A stretch of DNA of 18,001 bases from Acidimicrobiales bacterium (lineage in GTDB: Bacteria > Actinomycetota > Acidimicrobiia > Acidimicrobiales > SZUA-35). The notes under the pieces are model-generated. The model saw nothing but the letters and a program-made list of their open reading frames with translations. It did not search any database and was not told the DNA's origin. Of this stretch, positions 14,361 to 18,001 are shown in pieces. Numbering within the stretch: position 1 is the stretch's first letter; every line of letters begins with the position of its first letter. Both the position numbers and the translations under genes were made by a program. The stretch lies in assembly GCA_024641625.1 (NCBI GenBank), contig JAHECQ010000028.1:1-18001 (forward strand), given 5' to 3'.

Positions 14361-15335
14361 GAGCAACTGGGCCGCAGCAAGCCGACTCGTACCGACGCGA
14401 ATTGCCTCGTCCTCCTCCAGGAGACCGAAGTCCACGAGCCGGCGGAGCGAGACGGCAACCTTCACATCGTGGGTGTCGTCGGATTGAACGGAGGCGAGCA
14501 CGAGCGCGTCGAGGGAGTCGATGACACCCAGCGCGTGGTCGTAGGCCGCCAACGCCTCCGGGGCGGTCGACTCGGTCAGCAACGCGCAGGCTCGGCCCGC
14601 CACGAACAGCGCTGACCACCAGGGAAGCGTGGCGCTCCTGGCGAGGTCGTCGAACCCGGTATCCGGGTGCACGAGATGATGGATCTCGCACATGGCGTGC
14701 AGGCTGGTCAGGGCGTGGACCGCCACGAACGACGAGGGGTTGCGGCGCACCAGGAGGGACGCTTCGCTCACCGCTGCGTGCACCGTTCGTGCGGACATCG
14801 AGCTCGCTCGAAGCCTTCGGGCAGGCTCGCCGGTACCGGCGGCGATGTTGAGCAAATCGAATACGGTCACCCCGACGCGGTCGTCGGCCGTCGGCAAATC
14901 GATGCCCGTGCCGGGCTCGGCATGGGTCCCGGCACTCAGCACCTGGCGCCTGGTGCGGAGGTAGCCCAGACCGCGAGCCACTTCCTCGGGCTCCTTGCGC
15001 CACGCGGCATAGCCGAGACGGATCAGGCCGTGAAAGGCCGCGCCGGCCAAGCCATCACCCAAGGGTGCCACGGCGGCGAAGGCCCGGACACGCTCCTCGA
15101 CGTCAGGCGAGGTCAACGACACGGCCACCGATCGGTAGCGTTCGACCGCCCATCGATACAGCGGTGGATCGATCATGCCTCGGGCGAACGCCTCGGCCAG
15201 CCGTTCGTCGGTTCGGGCGGCGATCGTCATGTCGGTGGCCCCGGCGGCATCGAGCGCTCGGAGTTCCATCGGTAGATGGAACGTGAGTCCGCCCGTCAGC
15301 TCGGGAGGCAGATGATCGATCGCGTCGCGGAACAT
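14358..15335 (-). CDS. Questin-oxidase-like protein (DUF4243 family)
   Basis: The product has 325 residues from ATG 15335. GLAGAAFHGLIRLGYAAW (about 95-112), NPSSFVAVHALTSLHAM (200-216), LPWWSALFVAGRA (238-250) and DDTHDVKVAVSLRRL (287-301) match the conserved pattern of questin oxidase-like proteins. In that family the AAFHGLIR histidine and the DxHxIKL segment near the C-terminus are usual. Fungal questin oxidase opens an anthraquinone ring, but most bacterial members are uncharacterised, and the usual N-terminal SNHGPM motif is not obvious here (LTFHLPMELRAL instead). The frame is open upstream to 15776, antisense to the SUMF1-like gene and without homology, so the start was placed at 15335. 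Its upstream CAGACT-N6-ATG is a weak form of the leaderless box. It lies immediately upstream of the CoA-transferase. Confidence 0.72.
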   Translation of the reverse strand: MFRDAIDHLPPELTGGLTFHLPMELRALDAAGATDMTIAARTDERLAEAFARGMIDPPLYRWAVERYRSVAVSLTSPDVEERVRAFAAVAPLGDGLAGAAFHGLIRLGYAAWRKEPEEVARGLGYLRTRRQVLSAGTHAEPGTGIDLPTADDRVGVTVFDLLNIAAGTGEPARRLRASSMSARTVHAAVSEASLLVRRNPSSFVAVHALTSLHAMCEIHHLVHPDTGFDDLARSATLPWWSALFVAGRACALLTESTAPEALAAYDHALGVIDSLDALVLASVQSDDTHDVKVAVSLRRLVDFGLLEEDEAIRVGTSRLAAAQLL

Positions 15336-15371
15336 CCAGCGAGTCTGGCAGATCCTCGATCTTCCCAGCGA

Positions 15372-15384
15372 TAGGGTTCGGGTG
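15372..15384 (+). promoter_or_regulatory. Putative leaderless -10 (TAGGGT) for the SUMF1-like gene
   Basis: TAGGGT (15372-15377) is followed by 7 nt and GTG 15385. The adjacent GTG 15382 would be only 4 nt away, so 15385 fits the spacing better. No Shine-Dalgarno. Confidence 0.45.
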
Positions 15385-16377
15385 GTGGCCCACGACCTTG
15401 CGCCCTCGTCGAGTTCGGGCGAGCCCGAGGCCGACCTTGCCCTGTCCGGGGTCGGTCTCGACCGCCTGCGACCGATGCTGCGGGATCTTCGCGGCGCGGG
15501 TGTCGACGAGCTGGCCTCGATGGTCGAGGACCGTGACTGCACCTTGGCCACGCGACACGCTGCCGGACTGTTGTTGGGGTTGTTGGGAGACCCGAGGCTG
15601 GCGGCGGACGCTCCGGTGATGCTCGAGGTGCCGGCCGCCACGGTCGGTATCGGGCTTCCGGCCGACGAGGTGGAGGCGGTCACCGCCACCTGGGCGCACC
15701 TGGGCGTGCAACGTGACTGGATCGCCAAGGAGTCCCCCCGCCACCTGGTCACCATCGACGCCTTCCGGATCGCCAAGTATCCGGTGACCCAGGGTCACTA
15801 TCTTCGCTTCGTCGTCGACCAACCACGAGCGGAACGGCCGACTTCCTGGGCTCACGGCGTGTTTCCCTTCGGGCAGGACAACCAGCCCGTGTACACGGTG
15901 TCACCCGAGGGCGCCGATGCCTACGTCGATTGGTTGAGCGATCGGACCGGTCGAACGTTCCGCCTTCCGACCGAAGCCGAATGGGAGTACGCAGCCAGTG
16001 GGGGCGATGGGCGCCAGTACCCGTGGGGCGACAGCTGGGAACCGTCGGCGGCCAACACGGCCGAAGCCGGCCCCCTGACGACGACTCCTGTCGGCATCTA
16101 CCCGGAGGGGGCCTCCCCGTTCGGCGCGCTCGACATGGCCGGCAACGTCGAGGAATACGTCAGTACCAGCTACGTTGCCTATCCCGGTGCCGGTTTCGTG
16201 GCCGACGACTTGGTCGAGACCCACGGCACGAACTACCGGGTGGCCCGTGGAGGAAGCTATGCCCGACACGGTGACCTGGTCCGTTGCAGCCGGCGCCACG
16301 GGTGGTTTCCCTCCGACCATTTCGCCATGGGCTTTCGTCTGGCCGAGACCGTCCCGTCGAGACTGCCTGACGGGTAG
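15385..16377 (+). CDS. SUMF1/PvdO-type (formylglycine-generating enzyme fold) protein without catalytic cysteines
   Basis: The product has 330 residues. A short helical lead resembling a HEAT repeat (TRHAAGLLLGLLGDPRLA, 56-73) is followed by the C-type-lectin-like SUMF1 domain. Its marks are MLEVPAATVGIG (79-90), ESPRHLVTIDAFRIAKYPVTQGHYLRFV (116-143), GADAYVDWLSDRTGRTFRLPTEAEWEYAASGG (176-207), YPWGDSW, LDMAGNVEEYV and VARGGSYARHGDLVRCSRR (286-304), then MGFRLAE. In true formylglycine-generating enzymes GGSY is followed by two copper-binding cysteines. Here the corresponding positions are Arg294 and Val299, so that activity is not expected. Relatives include EgtB, PvdO and NirV-like proteins with other oxidative or structural roles. 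The gene is divergent from the questin-oxidase-like gene across 49 bp and 10 bp upstream of the flavoprotein gene. GTG 15382 is an equally short alternative start. Confidence 0.85.
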   Translation: MAHDLAPSSSSGEPEADLALSGVGLDRLRPMLRDLRGAGVDELASMVEDRDCTLATRHAAGLLLGLLGDPRLAADAPVMLEVPAATVGIGLPADEVEAVTATWAHLGVQRDWIAKESPRHLVTIDAFRIAKYPVTQGHYLRFVVDQPRAERPTSWAHGVFPFGQDNQPVYTVSPEGADAYVDWLSDRTGRTFRLPTEAEWEYAASGGDGRQYPWGDSWEPSAANTAEAGPLTTTPVGIYPEGASPFGALDMAGNVEEYVSTSYVAYPGAGFVADDLVETHGTNYRVARGGSYARHGDLVRCSRRHGWFPSDHFAMGFRLAETVPSRLPDG

Positions 16378-16387
16378 CGTTTCGCCG
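16375..16387 (+). promoter_or_regulatory. Putative leaderless -10 (TAGCGT) for the flavoprotein gene, built on a stop codon
   Basis: TAGCGT (16375-16380) includes the TAG stop of the SUMF1-like gene and is followed by 7 nt and ATG 16388. No Shine-Dalgarno is seen. Confidence 0.4.
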
Positions 16388-16978
16388 ATGGAACATGACA
16401 CGACGGTTGCTGTTGTCGGCGGAGGCGCGGCGGGCCTCACGGCCGCCCTCTTTCTGAGCCGAGGCGACATCCCGGCGATGGTCCTCGATCAGGACCGTTC
16501 GATTCTCAAACGAGCGCAGCTCAACAACCTGCCGGGGACCACGGCGCTCGAGGGACGGGACCTGCTGACCCAGCTCCGCTCCGAGGTCGATCGGCGAGGA
16601 GTGGTGACACTGACCGGCAAGATCAACGACATCGTTCCCACCGAGGCCGGCTTCGTGCTGACCCTGGGCGAGGGCGACACCATCCGTGCCGACTACGTCG
16701 TGTTGGCCACCGGCCAGGGCACCCTCAGCCTGCCCTCCTTGGACCTGGCCACCACCGAGGCCCGGCAGCCGTTCGTGAAGCTCAACCTCGAAACCGATCG
16801 CTGGGGGGCGACGTCGGTCCCCGGTGTCTGGGCTGCCGGGGTCGTTGCCGGGTGGCCGTCGCAGGCCGTGGTCTGCGCAGGAAGCGGCGCGAATGTGGCC
16901 ATAGAGATCTGCTCGCGCATCAAGGGCGAGTTCTGGGTCGACCACGACGACACCAAGATCCCCGCCGAGACGGCGTGA
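16388..16978 (+). CDS. Short thioredoxin-reductase-like FAD protein lacking the NADPH domain
   Basis: The product has 196 residues. VAVVGGGAAGLTAALFLSR (7-25) is the FAD dinucleotide-binding start, LNNLPG (45-50) recalls the (E/N)NYPG segment of thioredoxin reductases, and ADYVVLATG (101-109) ends the first FAD half. The sequence then passes straight to FVKLNLETDRWGATSVPGVWAAGVVAG (129-155), the second FAD half. The about 120-residue NADPH domain with its CxxC is absent. The usual Asp of the GVFAAGD motif is Val152. A protein of this kind probably binds FAD but would need a partner for electrons. Similar single-domain proteins occur in archaea and bacteria. ATG 16388 is chosen because the fold starts there; the frame extends upstream only over the neighbouring gene. 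Its stop overlaps the start of the glycosyltransferase (GTGA). Confidence 0.82.
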   Translation: MEHDTTVAVVGGGAAGLTAALFLSRGDIPAMVLDQDRSILKRAQLNNLPGTTALEGRDLLTQLRSEVDRRGVVTLTGKINDIVPTEAGFVLTLGEGDTIRADYVVLATGQGTLSLPSLDLATTEARQPFVKLNLETDRWGATSVPGVWAAGVVAGWPSQAVVCAGSGANVAIEICSRIKGEFWVDHDDTKIPAETA

Positions 16979-18001
16979 ACCCATCGGTCACCGTCGTTGT
17001 GCCGTGCCACAACGAGGTCGGGTTCATCGAGCCGCTCCTCGGGTCGATGCTGCCGCAAATCGAGGCGACCGAAGAGTGGCGGATCGTTGCGGTCGAGGAT
17101 TCGAGCACCGACGGAACCGGAGAGGTGCTGCGACGCCTCGTGGCCGACCACGATCGGCTCAGCATCGTCTCGGGTCGATATGGCTCACCGGGTGGAGCCC
17201 GGAGTGCAGGTTGTGCGGCGGCCATGGACCTCCACAACCCGGCATGGTTGGTGACGACCGATGCAGACGTCGAGCTTCCCGGCGATTGGCTCGATACCTG
17301 GCGGGCCGGTATCGGTCGGTTCCAGGACGACGAAGCTGTCGGAGCGATCAACGGCGTCGAGGACCAAGGTCATCTCTACGCCCGTTTCCCGAACGCGTCC
17401 GTCGTCAGCGCCGCCTTCGCTCGGGGCGTCGAGCGCAGCGAGCGGTTGGTCGGCATCACCAACCTCAACGGCGTCAATCACGCAGTTCGCGCCGCGGCCT
17501 ATCGTACGGCGGGCCCATACCTGCAGCCCGTGGCCCCCGGACCGGACGGACCGGTCAACCTGGCGGGCGAGGACTGGGATCTCGGGGTTCGTCTGCGGTT
17601 GGCGGGCTACCGGATCGACCACACATCGGCGACCGTCATCGATCGAGGGCGCCGATTGCTGGCCGACGTGCACGCCTACGTGAGCGGCGAGGCCTATGAG
17701 GGGGCCTTCCTCCGCCTGGCACCGGGCGCCGAGCCGGTCGATGTGCCCGATGAGGCCGTCGAGGCGCTGGCGTCGTCGGCCTTGCGACGATCGTTGCGTC
17801 ACTTCTACCTCAAACCGCTGCTGGCGGGCGTGGTCACCCTCGATGAGCGCACCGGTTTGGTCTCCGAGACGCTTGCCGATATGGGCGACTGGATCCGGCG
17901 TTGGCCGCATCCATCGTTCATGGAGGCCCGCAACGGGTTCATCTTCGGACGGCTGGAACGCTTCGCCGACGAGTTCACCGATCGTGTTCTCCGTGATCTC
18001 G
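16975..18001 (+). CDS. Family 2 glycosyltransferase, C-terminus cut by window edge
   Basis: The visible part has 342 codons and stays open at the window end. PSVTVVVPCHNEVGFIEPLLGSML (3-26) is the GT2 nucleotide-sugar-binding start, VEDSSTDGTGEVL (40-52) the second strand, WLVTTDADVELPGDWL (91-106) the DxD metal motif (Asp96, Asp98), and GEDWDLGVRLRLAGYRI (198-214) the late acidic ED motif near the catalytic base. GT-A enzymes of this type transfer a sugar from a UDP- or GDP-sugar in the cytoplasm. The start is GTG 16975, overlapping the previous TGA by four bases. No membrane helix is visible in the part present. Similar glycosyltransferases act on polysaccharides, lipids or small molecules, so the acceptor is open. 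Confidence 0.87.
   Translation, partial: MNPSVTVVVPCHNEVGFIEPLLGSMLPQIEATEEWRIVAVEDSSTDGTGEVLRRLVADHDRLSIVSGRYGSPGGARSAGCAAAMDLHNPAWLVTTDADVELPGDWLDTWRAGIGRFQDDEAVGAINGVEDQGHLYARFPNASVVSAAFARGVERSERLVGITNLNGVNHAVRAAAYRTAGPYLQPVAPGPDGPVNLAGEDWDLGVRLRLAGYRIDHTSATVIDRGRRLLADVHAYVSGEAYEGAFLRLAPGAEPVDVPDEAVEALASSALRRSLRHFYLKPLLAGVVTLDERTGLVSETLADMGDWIRRWPHPSFMEARNGFIFGRLERFADEFTDRVLRDL

Noticed and set aside
12939..14615. 558-codon plus-strand open frame
   Set aside because: It crosses the thiolase end and runs antisense to the CoA-transferase and questin-oxidase-like genes. Its composition is that of a shadow frame.

Overview
The window is high-GC DNA with dense genes on both strands, 4-bp gene overlaps, F420-type luciferase-like oxidoreductases and several start codons sitting 6-7 nt behind a TAnnnT hexamer (leaderless style). 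This points to an actinobacterium, and the acyl-CoA and LLM gene mix would suit the Acidimicrobiia. The lineage is inferred, because no marker gene is present. I see no rRNA, tRNA, CRISPR array, transposase or phage gene.

Left edge (1-2499): the N-terminus of a TrkH/KtrB-type potassium transporter leaves the window on the minus strand, divergent from a YbfB-like MFS transporter. Behind the MFS gene lies a badly broken minus-strand pseudogene. It fuses the start of a DUF1611 (DgcN-like) protein to an alanine/ornithine racemase-family protein and carries several further deletions and frame changes.

Catabolic block (2597-14348): a VOC/glyoxalase protein; a minus-strand operon of amidohydrolase, two tandem biotin-dependent carboxyltransferase paralogues and an enoyl-CoA hydratase-fold protein; a divergent, translationally coupled pair of LLM flavin/F420 monooxygenases; a second enoyl-CoA hydratase-fold protein divergent from an overlapping DUF35-thiolase pair; and a class III CoA-transferase. 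Together these look like a pathway that oxygenates, CoA-activates, hydrates or carboxylates, and cleaves a carbon skeleton. The substrate cannot be read from the sequence. The DUF35-thiolase pair may be an aldolase of the Ltp2 kind rather than a true thiolase.

Right edge (14358-18001): a questin-oxidase-like protein (in the same direction as, and just upstream of, the CoA-transferase), divergent from a SUMF1/PvdO-type protein without the formylglycine-generating cysteines, a 196-residue thioredoxin-reductase-like flavoprotein without an NADPH domain, and a family 2 glycosyltransferase cut by the window end.

Three features stand out outside the genes: a recurring TAGnnT-N6/7-start arrangement in front of at least six genes, twice built from the TAG stop codon of the gene before; short tandem repeats (16, 14 and 16 bp units) in three intergenic gaps of the catabolic block; and a long nested palindrome between two convergent genes.
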